Shown: positions 1-10,145 of the stretch, in pieces
How the letters are laid out: each line of letters starts with the position of its first letter
Numbering within the stretch: the stretch's first letter is position 1
DNA from: Takakia lepidozioides
Taxonomy: Eukaryota > Streptophyta > Takakiopsida > Takakiales > Takakiaceae
Reading direction: 5' to 3'
Assembly (NCBI GenBank): GCA_030704615.1
Contig: CM060732.1
Location: 8,618,001-8,682,000 of the forward strand
Length of the DNA: 64,000 bases
The notes under the pieces: model-generated
The model's input: the letters and a program-made list of their open reading frames with translations, nothing else
What the model was told of the DNA's origin: nothing
Databases searched by the model: none
Translations under genes and position numbers: made by a program

Positions 1-373
1 TGCTGGTACCAGAATTGCTCCACAATGAGCATCCCAGATCTGTAAATTGCCTCAAGAAATTTCCTGTTTCCAGAATCCCCAAAGCCCTGCGCCGGAATGT
101 GCTTCCCAGCCAGCCAGGTTAGAGAAGAGAAGGAGGCTTCCTGGAGGTCCATGTCGGACAGCCTAATAGTTGGGAGGAGTTGAATAGAGTAGTTTCCTAA
201 AGAGCATTGGTTTAGAAAAGAACCAAAGAAGATTGGAGTGGTAGGGGAGATGGTGAGCTGTGGCAGAAGAGCAAGAAAGATATTTTGGACTTTAGGCCAG
301 AATGACATCCATCTCCTTACCCTCAGAGAGAGAAACCAGATCCTCTTGAAAAAGCCAAGAACTAGTGAAAGTG

Positions 374-857
374 TCAGTTCTTGTGGCCAGTAAGGCAGGG
401 GCACCTTCTGGAAATCCAAAAACCACTAATATGGACAGCAACAGACAGGGGTCCTTCCGGGGAGAAATCATCCGGGATACCCAATCTACGGAAGGATTTC
501 AGCCTAGAACAGAAGGCCCCCAGATTGTCAGGCTCCCCTTCAGCGAGCACAAATTTAACCGCTTCTCCTCTTGATCGAGCTATTGAGGGGACCGGAGAAA
601 TAAACACATCTCTTGGACTGAGGATGAGAGAGGGGGAGAGGGAAGATTTCACCCTTGACTTCTTGGAGGGGGGATGTCGCTTGGCAAAGCCTCCTCCCGA
701 GGGCAAGATGAAAGAAAGGTGTCCTTCGCATGAATTCCAACTTCTTTGCCTTGCTTGGCTGCCACAGGAGAAGCAATCTGGTTAGAACTCCTCGCTTTCC
801 TATTTTAAGGGCAATCAGCTTTGATGTGTCCTTCTTTATGACAAAGATGACACAAAA
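374..857 (-). pseudogene. LINE ORF1 C-terminal remnant with CCHC zinc knuckle
   Basis: Read on the minus strand, bases near 812-857 encode CHLCHKEGHIKADCP, a CX2CX4HX4C zinc knuckle. It closely resembles the CYYCGQTGHLRADCP knuckle of the better preserved LINE ORF1 at 5.4 kb. In both cases the knuckle is followed by a low-complexity, Ser/Pro-rich and basic tail; here that tail is an open frame over 374-706. In plant L1 elements this part of ORF1 is a nucleic-acid-binding gag-like protein. An in-frame stop follows the knuckle, and the DUF4283-like core that should lie upstream (to the right) is absent, so this is a fragment. Bases 1-373 continue without a recognisable domain and could be the ORF1-ORF2 spacer or early endonuclease, but I could not confirm this. 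Confidence 0.55.
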
Positions 858-964
858 TGCATAGATTCTCCTAAAAAACTGGAACTGTGATGTATGAGTT
901 ATCCAACGTTGGAAGCTTTAGAGATTCCAAAATGCTAGAGGATTCAGGCATCCAGAACGAAGCT

Positions 965-1180
965 ACCGCGTGAGCATGAGCGTGTGAGCGTAGGGTGACG
1001 TGGCGCGAGCGCAGGCTCACACCAGCTGATGTGGCGTGAGCGTAGGGACACGCTGACGTGGCATGAGCGTGAGGCTCACGTGGCGAGGGCCTACTGACAT
1101 GTCGTTATTCTGCTGACGTGGCAGTCGATAAAATGACGTGGCATTTGGACAACGTGGCGGATGCCATGTCAGCAGAAACA
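965..1180 (+). repeat. Cluster of TGACGTGGC / GCGTGAGCG motifs
   Basis: Within about 200 bp the motif TGACGTGGC or a one-base variant (GATGTGGC, AACGTGGC) occurs at least seven times, interspersed with GCGTGAGCG and GAGCGTAGGG. The same motif in reverse complement (GCCACGTCA) forms a second cluster at 19,130-19,230, again directly beside a LINE ORF1 fragment. TGACGTGG is the ACGT-core sequence bound by plant bZIP factors, but clustering beside decayed elements suggests the end of a non-autonomous transposon rather than a promoter. Bases 1,180-1,441 hold nothing recognisable. Confidence 0.5.
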
Positions 1181-1441
1181 TATAGCACCTATAGCCGAGG
1201 GGCCTATAGCCGTGGCATTCATTCATCCAAAACACCACAAATGAAAATCCAGGAACGACTTGTGAAAGCATTCGCATCCCTTCCATTTATTTTGCAACGA
1301 TTTCACACAAGAAATGGCACACATTGCACAACATAATTGGAGGCTGGACTGGTACAAATATACGAAGGGACATCAAGTTCAAGTTTCAATTCATGTCAAA
1401 TCCAGTAAAGAAAATTGCAGATGACCAAAGTGAAGCGGATG

Positions 1442-2847
1442 CTATGTGCTATCCCAGTGCATAAGTGTATTCACCTCGTTGAAACTCATGGTGGCCTGGT
1501 GAATGAAGATGTCGCGTCTGGGATCACAAACCATTCCGTTCAAGTCTAAGATAAAATACAGATGCTTGCAGGGTATAAATTTTCCTCTCTTTCCCAAACT
1601 TGTTGAAAGCATGTCAACAAAATCAGGACAAGGTGCAGTTGGGGAAATTTGAAACTGTGATGTCGTAGAATCTGTCATGCATAGCAGATGTGGAGGTCAT
1701 CATAGTGTAGATCCGACCATACTCGGGATGTGGAACTTCCGTAGTGCCTATAACACGACCTTGAAGCATTCGAGCGGATTCCATCTTGTCGAAGTGTTCA
1801 GCAGACGGAGGGAAACAACGAACCAGCTTCCCATTTTGTTTTGTTGACCATGCATCAGCTTTGGGTGGTGGCACTCGAGAACTTGCTGAAGTAGAGGCAC
1901 TTGCATGTACAAAGGGTTGTCGCTGAAGGGAGAAGCCTGCCTCCTCCAACATGGCAATCTCCTGAGTTGTGAGATGTGTCCCCACCTTCACATGCCAAAC
2001 ACTTGGTGGAGGAGGCTTCACGACCACCGATGGTCGCACAGTCCCACGCACGCACCTACCACAATCGTCAGGGTAGAACCAGAATTTGTGGTTCTTCGCC
2101 TCTGCTTGCCCGTAAGGTTGGAACAAACCAGTGAAGGTCGGAACTGGAATGCGGACACTGCCTCGGGATATGGAGGACTTGCACTTTTTACGATTGGTGG
2201 CTCTGATTGTCGTGCACTTCACTTGAGACCCAGCACTGGTGCGTTCTATGTGCCAGACTTCGTCGAGGCACATGGACTCCAACACAGGGCGGAAACACGT
2301 TCACCTCTTGCCCCATTGCACTGACAGTGGGAGATGCCTGCGTTTGCCTTTGTGAGAAAGGTTCCTCCGCACTGGATATTCCGGAAACGAACCTCTGATG
2401 CAATGGAACACGCGGAGTGGAGAAGTTGTCCATGTCGGGCCTGTGCGAGTCCGCATCGGACCCAGGAGGGGTGTTCAATTTCCGTTTGCAAGACCCGAAT
2501 CTCTCCTCGCCCTCCAGATGGGGAACTCTGGACACCAGAGGAGTTCCTTCCGCACACATGCTGACAGCCCTGGCAATCTTGTTCGGATCCCCCGATCTTC
2601 TTACCGCTCGCCATCAACTCAGACTTGTCTGGACCTGTGCCACCAACGCCACCCCGCAAGAACTCCCGATATCTCGTTTGTTGTTGTAGAGCTTGAATCA
2701 GATCATCTGCCGTCGCCACATACAAATCCTGGCCACGCTTTCCAAATTGCTGCAACCATGCATTGTGCACTATCTCCGCTAGATTGCAAGAGGGCATGTT
2801 TGCCATCTCCTCTATTGACAAGTGTTGCAGAATGGGAAAACATACAC
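1442..2847 (-). pseudogene. SWIM-type zinc-finger protein, frameshifted and truncated
   Basis: Three minus-strand frames follow one another: 2,847-2,560, 2,559-2,290 and 2,285-1,623, with the tail at 1,678-1,442. The N-terminal part holds a conserved-looking segment, EEMANMPSCNLAEIVHNAWL (near 2,755-2,815), which I associate with large streptophyte SWIM proteins. The middle is hydrophilic. The C-terminus has a SWIM finger: a CxC pair split by a one-base insertion near 1,636, followed by PCKHLYFIL and an FIHQATMSFNEVNTL-like helix. SWIM fingers bind DNA or protein and are frequent in MULE transposases, but no transposase core is seen here. The frame runs open into the CACTA terminus at 2,848, so the gene was interrupted by that insertion. 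A second SWIM copy starts at the right edge of the window. Confidence 0.7.
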
Positions 2848-3205
2848 TACAAGAGATGAGCGTTTTTAGGACTACGGATTTGGCGGAGTCATAAAAACGA
2901 CACTAGGTACACGACTACAGAGCGCTGAAATGCGTTGCAGTCATAGTTTTATCACTTTATAGTAATGGATATCACTACATGACTCCGGAAAATTAGGGAG
3001 CATTGGTCAAACATTGCTGACCATGATGACAAGGATGGTTTTATGACTAGTGTGATATGTTTGACTAGACGTGGACGACGTTTCATGGACATGAATGTAT
3101 TCATCCATTGGATGAGTTTATCCATCGATGACATGGCAAGTAAACTTATGAGTCCCTTACTGCAAATTGTTTCATAACTCTATATATATGACTACATCAC
3201 TACAC
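2848..3205. mobile_element. CACTA (En/Spm) transposon terminus
   Basis: The sequence CACTACAAGAGATGAGCG at 2,848 matches the classic plant CACTA inverted terminus (CACTACAAGAAA). It begins exactly where the SWIM reading frame ends, and ATA at 2,845-2,847 is the likely 3-bp target copy. Inward of it lie repeated short motifs on both strands (GACTAC, ATGACT, GTCAT), for example at 2,900-2,945, 2,975, 3,045 and 3,187-3,210. These look like the subterminal repeats that bind TNPA-type proteins. No matching TAGTG end was found, so the element is truncated or its other end lies elsewhere. Confidence 0.6.
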
Positions 3206-3626
3206 ATGTCATTTAAAAGGCATATACATTAATGAATTCATTCAATGGATGGGTTCATCCATCCGCCTATACGGTGTGTCGATTTGATATCTGTTCAATA
3301 AATTGGACCTGGATGGACGTGGCTTAACAAGGATCGCAAGATATATGAGATTAAAATACGTGGTCAATTTTTTTTTTTTAATAAAGGGAAACACCTGGGA
3401 GCGACAGCTCACAAATCAGGCCCCTTGATAGTGAGAGGAGAAAATAACCTCTTTCACAGTAACCTCGCCGTGAAGGCTTTCCGATTGGAAGACCAGGGAA
3501 GGGGGAGAAGAGCGTACCACATGTCAAGTAGTTACGCCATTGTATGATGCCAACCCAAGTTAGCGTATATAAGAGCCTCTTCCCCTTGTGCTTTACTACC
3601 CCCTTTCCGGGGTGGTGGGCCTTTTT
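3206..3626. other. Intergenic, no gene seen
   Basis: This stretch is AT-rich with a poly-T run near 3,367-3,378. A GC-richer patch with no coding frame follows at 3,400-3,540. It lies between the CACTA subterminal region and the tail of the minus-strand LINE. I see no RNA gene or regulatory site that I can support. Confidence 0.5.
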
Positions 3627-4013
3627 TTCTTTTTTTTCTTTGTTGTTGATAAAGAACAGGGGACAGGGCCCTGAAAATCTTTATTACAGAAGGCGGAGAA
3701 AGCATCCGAAGGCAGTACATGAGGAAAAAATAACCTCAAACCAGGGTGCCATAGAGGCTGACCAAGGAAAACACAACTTCTAGAACCCAGAGCAGAGAGA
3801 AGAGAACATGTAGCTGAGATAGTCGAAAAGGAAGGAGCCGAGCACCGAAGAACAGGGCCAGAGAATCTAAAGAACAAGAAGGAACAAAAAAACCAAGCCT
3901 AAACCTGAGTGGAGACTTGGAAAGATCCGAGACACCTAACACCAGTAGGCAGCCGATCCCCACAAAAGAGAGGGGCAAAGGCAAGGAGCCGAAGCTAAGA
4001 AACAAGAGTAGGG

Positions 4014-4883
4014 TCACTGCCCAGAGAGGGCATCAAAAGACAGATAGGCCTTTGTTTTCCCCTGCCTAATAGATCTACGATGACGCCAATTTACCTCCTT
4101 CTGATCAGCAGAACGAGGGATCATCTTAGTACTCGCAGAGCTACCAGCCTGATGGGAGGTTGTTGGCCCATTTGATTCTGGAATCCGAGTATTTGGTGCA
4201 GACTTTGCCACCTTTGCCCCAGGTGTTGTTAAACTCAAGGAGAAGTTGAGTCTTTCTTCTCTGGCCACATTTGCGAAAAGCTTCCCCAAGCACCCGCCAA
4301 GCCTTCATGGCGTCAGACATAAAGTCCGAGTGAACCTTGAACAGGGTGATCCTGGCATTACTCCACTTATTTGCATTTATAAACCACACCACATCTTGCC
4401 TTCCAAATATTCCACAGGGTTTGAGCCCGGAGCGAAGCTCACACAAGACAAGAAGACCACAAATCACCATTCTGGCAATTAAGCAACAAAACTGAGGCAT
4501 CCTACAGCGGGGAGCTATTCCAGTGCGAATAGAAAGAAAGCACATTATCCCAAGTGGCCCTAGAGCAGCAGGCAGTGCTCAAGAGACTCATGGGCATTCA
4601 AGTTACATAAAGAGCAAACAGAAGCAGTATCCAGGGAGGAATAAGAAACAGACAAAATACGATTCACCAACTTCCACAGAAAACCAGAGAGTTTAGAGGC
4701 CCTATCCTTTCTCCAAATATCCTTCCAAACGATTTTCCAGGCACTTGGGCAGCCAATTGGGACTTGGTCCTGCCGATTTGCCGCAAGCATGGATCTCCCT
4801 AACCTCTTTTCCCGTAAATCGGAGAAGGCTTCCCACTTGGCTTGGTGTTGGCAATGCTCCGAATCAGCTGGCTTTTTTTGCAT
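4014..4883 (-). pseudogene. LINE ORF2 zf-RVT zinc-binding domain
   Basis: The frame at 4,883-4,560 shows the plant LINE zf-RVT pattern: an aromatic-rich AWKIVWKDIWRKDRASKLS segment, FLWKLVNRILSV, then CSLCNLNAHESLEHCLLL with the expected C-x2-C and H-x-H/C spacing. This domain sits after the reverse transcriptase in non-LTR ORF2 proteins. The following frame (4,545-4,141) continues the C-terminal region after a shift, and a further frame reaches 4,014. The element's reverse transcriptase is absent, so the fragment cannot support transposition. Confidence 0.7.
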
Positions 4884-5359
4884 TGGTTTGGGATGGCCCT
4901 AACGTGCAAGGGTGGCTGTTCCCATCTCACCCTTCGGGTTTTTTTGCACTCTCCTTCTCTGGCCATCCTGCGGGAGGACTCACTGCCCACTATTGCCGAG
5001 TGGGTGGTCATAGCATTAGATGGCCTAGCTGAAGTGGATGTCGTCCCTGGCTTTGGCCCTCTATTTATAGAAAGCCTAACCTCTTTTCTCTTTTGCAAGA
5101 GGTCGACTGCACCCCTATCATGAGCAGTGGTTGCATTCGCTGAATTGGCCTCTAGAATCATGGTGTCTATTGTTTCTGTTTGCCGGGGGTCCCCACTCAT
5201 TGGGAATGGTGGGGAGCGCCAGAGGTGCAAAATCAGCGTTTTGGCAAAGCCCTGCAATTTGATGGACCAGAGAGGGAGGGCTAGAGGGAGCCGGATTGCC
5301 TCCCTAGCATGGAACTGAGGAGCGGTGACCAGAATAGGTGATGAACGTTTTCTCTTGGC

Positions 5360-5872
5360 CTATGGACAGTCTGCTCTAAGGTGCCCTGTTTGTCCACAGT
5401 AATAACAAGGAGATAACAAGCAGCCGAAGAGGTATCTTCGGACAATTTCACCGAGTAAAAATTTCCACGTCATCCTGATGAAGTCAGGGAGAGTAGCATC
5501 AATGGGCATCATGATGACGATCTTGACAAAGCCCGAGTCATTGGCCCTAGATGAACAAGTTGCTCCTTTCCAAGCCGGCAAATCCTTCATAAGATCAGTG
5601 CTCATCCCCGGGTCAAAAGCAGACAAGCAACCAATGTAGGCGCCAAAATGGTTGCCAATGTCTGGCAAGTTGAAAATATATTGATCCGGAATATAAGGAA
5701 GAGCAACAATCCTGGGACTCCATACCTTGCCTTTCTTGTTCCCCATCAATTTAGACCAAGGGAAAATGAAGACATTGAAGCCATACAGATGTGGATTGAA
5801 GGCCCGAGCCTTCTCTACTGCTTCTTTAGTCTCAAAGAGAAGGAGAAGAAGCCTCTGCCCCTTGAGAGGCAA
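5360..5872 (-). pseudogene. LINE ORF1, DUF4283-like domain and CCHC knuckle
   Basis: 170 residues. The core contains LLLLLFETKEAVEKA, then FNVFIFPWSKLMG and PRIVALPYIPDQYIFNLPDI followed by GNHFGAYIG, matching the order of the LINE ORF1 fragment at 18.6-19.1 kb (FPWSRDWG, PRIIALPYLPGNY, GAFFGAYIG). It ends in CYYCGQTGHLRADCP, a canonical CX2CX4HX4C zinc knuckle. In plant LINEs this protein binds the element's RNA. The N-terminal half lies in another frame at 6,383-5,832, so a frameshift sits near 5,870. Confidence 0.7.
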
Positions 5873-6639
5873 AATTGAGGTTTGAGATCCCCGGATCCTC
5901 GTAATTGTTGTATAGCCTAGTCTCTAGCAAAAGCCCGGTCAACTCTCTTGCCAGAAAAGTACAAAAGAATATCATTTCCTCTATGTCAGAGACCTTATAA
6001 TTGAGCTGGGCAACATCCACCCTAATGAGCGGGTGGTCCCGACTCATTGCGTTCTGCAATTTTTGCAAGTCATGTGGGCCATCCTGACCATCCAAAGGAC
6101 TTATCTGTGCCTCATCGTCACTCATAGGCAAAACCGAATCTTCCCCAACGACTGGGAGCGAATTCGAATGAATGGGAGAGAACATCACGAGAATACCGAG
6201 GAGGGAGGGAAAAGGTAGAGGAATTGGAACCCAGCCTTCCAAAGGAGAATCCCTAAGCATGTGCCTTGTGGGCCAAATAGAAACCGGTACTTGACGAGGG
6301 CTGAGTGTGCTGAATGAAGGAGAGCCTGGAGGGACCCCCGGAAGAGCGATTCCATGCTGCTCCATGGGATGCTTGGAATCCATTCGGTCCCATGATGGCG
6401 AGATGCAAAGAATTAGCGAAAAGGATCACAGAGAGGGCAACCAGACAAAGCAAATCTTGCGACCAGCTTCGAGTAAAGAAGGAAGACGAGATTACCACCA
6501 AGCTTGCAAGGTGCGAAGCGAGGGAAGGAGAAGGAAGGCGAGATGCATTCGATAAATAGCAAAGCTGAGCGAATGGTTGTTCCCACATGAGATTAAGTCC
6601 AGCGTGCAGAGGGCCATTAAGGCTTTTTGGGCTGAGTCA

Positions 6640-7542
6640 TAGATGATGAAAACGACGATAGTAGTTTGCCAACCCCATGAAAGCACAAACTCTGCTTACA
6701 TCTATGGGGTGTGGAATGCGTGCAATGGCCTCCACCTTCGTCTTTTGAACACCCAATCCTCCAGGGTATATCATGTGGCCCAGATACTCAATCTGGTTGT
6801 GGAAGAACTTGCACTTCCCAGGGTGCAATTTCAACCCATGCGCTCTCAAGCGCTCAAACACCACCTGAAGGTGTCTCTCATGCTTTTCAACCGTGGCAAT
6901 AAAGATGATGATATCATCAATGTAGCACCGGGCGAAGTCTAGCCCCGCAAGAATCATATCCATGACCCTCTGAAACTCTACAGGAGCATTTTTTTAACTC
7001 AAACGGTATGAACGCCATTGGTACAAGCAATCCTTCCCATGTTGGTCAATCCCCCACAATGTCGTCTTTTGTTTGTCAGCCTCTTTGATTGGCAACTGGT
7101 GGTAACCGGATCACAAGTCCAATGTGCTAAACACCTTTGCATGCCCAATGGCATCAAAGATCTCCTCTGGAGTTGGCATGGCATATCTATCGGACTTAGT
7201 CTGACAGTTCACAGGACGGTAGTCCCCACACATCCTCCTTTCTGTCCAATTGCCATAGATATCCTTCTTAGCTGACATCACCGTTGCCGAGGCATACTCC
7301 CCGCCTGACAACTCCACCAATCCAGCTTCGAACAACTCCATAGTCCGTGACTGGATCAAAGTCCTCTCCATGTTACTATACCTGTAGGGCCTTTGAAAAA
7401 TTAGCGTGTCACTTGCCAAATCAATACGAATCTCCTGGCCCTTCAAACTCCCCAAATCCTTCAAACCGAAGGCAAAGCAAGAAATCGCTGGATCCTCCGT
7501 CTCTCTCCTCCAGTGACCGTAGGTCCGACATCTGGTTCCCAA
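6640..7542 (-). pseudogene. Reverse transcriptase of the gypsy-DNMT element
   Basis: The frame at 7,542-7,111 holds the fingers region: FQRPYRYSNMERTLIQSRTM, then CGDYRPVNCQTKSDRYAMPT and KVFSTLDL. A stop replaces the next Arg, after which SGYHQLPI and the FG-K-NAP-type segment can be read with one more stop. The frame at 6,963-6,637 begins with MDMILAGLDFARCYIDDIII, where YIDD is the catalytic palm motif, followed by LKLHPGKCKFF and IEYLGHMIYPGGLGVQ. It ends at ANYYRRF beside the LINE. RNase H and integrase are lost. Confidence 0.85.
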
Positions 7543-8006
7543 TTGTCCTCAGTGACTGCAACCTTGGGTACACCAGGCTTGGAGGTAGGAGACGCATCAT
7601 TAACAACCTCTTGGGCCTTGTCCGCCCACCCTGACTATGGCGTAGCCTCCACTTGCTCCGCCATAGCCACCTTGAGAACATCCTCTGAGCAAGAAACATT
7701 CTCAACCTCTTCAAAAACCTTAGCCACCTTGGTCTCCAACTGATCCTCAGTGTATGGCTCTCCCCACTCCTCATACTGCTGCTTGAGAGATCCAATGACT
7801 CTCTCTTTGCGCATCTCATCCCACAAATGCCATGGGTGCTTGCATCCCACGATCCTGTGCTCGCCCCCACTCATTGCCTCCACCGTCCCGGTGGGCAAAG
7901 AGGGTGCAATATCCAATGGAAGTGCAGAAGTAGCCACCAATGTTTGCAATCTCCGTTGCTCAGCCATGCACAAGCCAATAACCCATGTCAAGCAATTGAG
8001 ATCCAT
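7543..8006 (-). pseudogene. Linker between methyltransferase and reverse transcriptase
   Basis: The open frame at 8,006-7,635 runs out of motif X (CLTWVIGLCMAEQRRLQTLV) into acidic, helical sequence (LKQQYEEWGEPYTEDQLETK, VAKVFEEVENVSCSEDVLKV). A stop at about 7,633 and a shift lead to the frame that enters the reverse transcriptase. I recognise no catalytic domain. Its continuity with both neighbours supports a single pol protein with the methyltransferase placed between protease and reverse transcriptase. Confidence 0.5.
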
Positions 8007-8489
8007 TGCCTAACCCAACACCTGGTGTCGTGATGCCTCTGACAGAGCTGGTATAGTTGTAGTGCCCGTGGCAAACCCCATTGCCCGCTCTCGCTCATCC
8101 GCACTAGGCTCCACCAATTGTTGTAGCGCATTGTCCCAAATCAACCCTAGACCATTGTCTCGAAAAGCATGAGACGAGGGAAAACTCATGAGTGTAGGCA
8201 AGGCCGCACGTGGTTGCCCCACTCGATTGACCACCGCCAAAGGTGGATGATCATCACGTCGCACTCTCTGTGGTTGCCTCCCTTGGTCCAAAATGCCCTC
8301 AACCGTGAGGTTGGATAGCCGTTGAATGGAATCATAGGCTCTCTTGAGCAACTCTGGCGGTGCAAGATTGGTCCACCACAACCTAGGCCTATGTGCTCGT
8401 GAACCCACTGCAACTGCATCCAACAATATAGCTGGTCCAATCCATGACCGGATCTGATGCACACTGGCCATAACCCTGCCTAGTTGCAA
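7950..8489 (-). pseudogene. C5 cytosine DNA methyltransferase, C-terminal half (motifs VIII-X)
   Basis: This is the continuation of the methyltransferase after removal of the 1,147-bp insert. Removing it and one 5-bp TGCAA copy restores the frame exactly. LLDAVAVGSRAHRPRLWWTN (8,367-8,426) matches the DNMT3/DRM segment with the pattern DA..VS.A.R.R..W.N. The target-recognition stretch follows. The motif IX-X region reads AMGFATGTTTIPALSEASRH, then LG and AMDLNCLTWVIGL (about 7,965-8,020), with one TAG in place of the Gln between them. Motif X completes the AdoMet pocket. The order of motifs is that of ordinary C5 enzymes. Expected role: de novo methylation of element DNA or of the host. Confidence 0.85.
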
Positions 8490-9636
8490 ATTTGGACGTG
8501 ACGTGGTGTTGACGCATCAGCGTCACGTCCGACGTCAGCGACAGACGTACGTCATGTCACGTCCTAAACGGACGTTACTGTACATAAATATGTTTTTTTT
8601 TTAACTTTACTATTGACTATTTACTATGAGAATCGACATGGCAACCGATGTGGCCTCATTACGTGGACTTCATTATTTATCTGTAAAATTCATATACTAT
8701 GATTTATATTGTCATGTCAATCATACGACCGTCAGCAACGGTTGGTCGGACAATTTAAAAATAAATAAAAATAGGTGCGACCACCAGAAGGGGGTGGTCG
8801 CACATTTTTTCTTATTTTTTAAATGGGTGCGACCACTAGCAGGTGGTGGTCGCAGCATTTTCATTTTTTTTAATAGGTGCGACCACAAGCAGAGGATGGT
8901 CGCACATTTTTTCTTTTTGTAAAATTGGGTGCGAGGAAGTCGCATGTTATTTTTTTTTTAAAACTGCTGCGACCACCCTCATGCTGGTGGTCGCAGATAT
9001 TAAAAAACAGAAAATTGCTGTGACCACCCCCCTGCTGGTGGTCGCACCTATTAAAAAAAAGAAAAATGGTGCAACCACCCCCATGCTCGTGGTCACAGAG
9101 ATTATTTTAAGGGAGAAAAAAGAAAAAAGAAAAGAAAAAACTACGACCACCCCCTGCTGGTGGTCGCACCTATTAAAAGAACAGAAAAATGCTGCGACCA
9201 CCCCCATGCTGGTGGTCGCAGATATTAAAAAATAGAAAAATGTTGCGACCATCCCCCTGATGGTGGTCGCACCTATTACAAATAAAATAAAAATTGTGCG
9301 ACCACCAGTAGCGGTGGTCGCAACTGGTTAAGAAAAGAAAAAAATGCAACCACCCCTGCTGGTGGTTGCAACTATTAAAAAATAAGATAAATTCTACGAC
9401 CACCACCATTTGGAGGTCGCACCAATTTAACAATAATGATTTAAAAATGACCTCAAATACTGGCGGATGGAGTAATTTATAAAACAATTCATTCACTTCC
9501 CAAGGTGTTGCTTGGAATACAACGTGTCCACCTACATAGCATATTTTTACCTAACTCATGTTTTACTAAATTTTCGGCAAAACTGACGTGACATTGGTCG
9601 CGTCAGCGTCAGGTCCGACGTGACGTCACTGACATG
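8490..9636. mobile_element. 1,147-bp hairpin-array element with 5-bp target duplication
   Basis: The element is flanked by TGCAA at 8,485-8,489 and 9,637-9,641. Deleting it together with one TGCAA restores the methyltransferase reading frame across the junction, which fixes both boundaries. Its two ends share a diverged direct repeat of about 55 bp rich in GACGTC (8,495-8,550 and 9,580-9,635, with CAGCGTCA and GTCCGACGT in both). The interior, 8,773-9,421, carries about 13 hairpins of the form TGCGACCACC...GGTGGTCGCA separated by A-rich spacers. There is no credible coding frame. Confidence 0.8.
8773..9421. repeat. Array of about 13 GCGACCACC/GGTGGTCGC hairpins
   Basis: Inverted repeats with arms of about 10 bp (TGCGACCACC and GGTGGTCGCA) and loops of 4-9 bases recur roughly every 50 bp, separated by A-rich spacers such as TATTAAAAAAAAGAAAAATG. 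Units at 8,774, 8,826, 8,877, 8,968, 9,017, 9,069, 9,143, 9,192, 9,243, 9,296, 9,345 and 9,396 were read. Arm mutations are often matched on the opposite arm (for example TGCAACCACC with GGTGGTTGCA at 9,345-9,370), suggesting selection or gene conversion for pairing. Confidence 0.8.
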
Positions 9637-10136
9637 TGCAACCCTGTAACCCTGGCCCGAGAATCCCCCATGAAAGGAACATTCTCCAGGATGTAAGCTG
9701 GAGGTTGCACTTGCCTCACCTGCAAGTCACGCAACACTCGCAACATCTCCCAAAACAGATGCGATCGTGCATCATGCAAACCATTACCATGACCTGCGGG
9801 AGAATGTCCTTAGCAAGACCATCCGGCTATCACCAAGTCAATGGCACCATGCCGGTCCAAATCATCTGCCCCCAGCAAGGTAATGTTTGCTGGCCAGGCC
9901 TTTTGGTACCCTTGAATTGCTGAGAGAGGCAACAACTCAGGATAATGACGTGTGAGTAAGGCAACATGGCGCATGGAAATACGCCAAGCAATCTCATCCT
10001 TCTCCACAGACAAGCACTTGCGTACTTTAATCCCTGCTTGCAACACTCCTGCAAGCCCAGTGCTCATGCCTCCAAACAGGTATAGCAAACAAATCCCTGA
10101 GTCAGGTGGTTGCCAGGTAATGGGCACTGTGTCCAA
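9637..10136 (-). pseudogene. C5 cytosine DNA methyltransferase, N-terminal half (motifs I-VI)
   Basis: This half binds S-adenosylmethionine and holds the catalytic cysteine. Motif I is CLLYLFGGMSTGLAGVLQAG (about 10,031-10,091), very like the LFDGIATG motif of DNMT3. The acidic residue of motif II follows in CLSVEKDEIAWRI. Motif IV is DLVIAGWSC ending at 9,813, with Ser in place of the usual Pro before the catalytic Cys. The next codon is TAA, one change from the CAA expected for the Gln of PCQ. Reading through gives GHSPAGHGNGLHDARSHLFW, the DNMT3/DRM-type segment after motif IV, and then ILENVPF with the ENV of motif VI at 9,679-9,687. The frame is cut at 9,636 by the hairpin element and resumes at 8,489. 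Confidence 0.88.
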
Positions 10137-10145
10137 AGGAGCTAA

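Larger units (their letters stand above)
3627..6640 (-). mobile_element. L1-type LINE, internally deleted
   Basis: On the minus strand the order is ORF1 N-terminus (6,588-5,873), DUF4283-like core with zinc knuckle (5,872-5,360), a basic Ser/Thr-rich tail (5,257-4,890), then directly a zf-RVT domain (4,883-4,560) and C-terminal ORF2 pieces (4,545-4,014). The endonuclease and reverse transcriptase core are missing, so about 3 kb was deleted between ORF1 and zf-RVT. The 3' end is marked by AATAAA (complement of 3,680-3,685) and an A-rich tail read as poly-T at 3,628-3,650. The 5' end falls at about 6,640, where it abuts the gypsy reverse transcriptase just after its YYRRF motif. The LINE therefore interrupts the retroelement to its right. 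No target-site duplication was established. Confidence 0.75.

Noticed and set aside
1905-2859. Several plus-strand frames of 60-150 codons
   Set aside because: They oppose the SWIM pseudogene, whose domains are recognisable only on the minus strand.
8773-9421. Regularly spaced palindromic repeats resembling a CRISPR array
   Set aside because: The spacers are A-rich and similar to each other, the repeats vary, no cas gene is near, and the sequence is eukaryotic.
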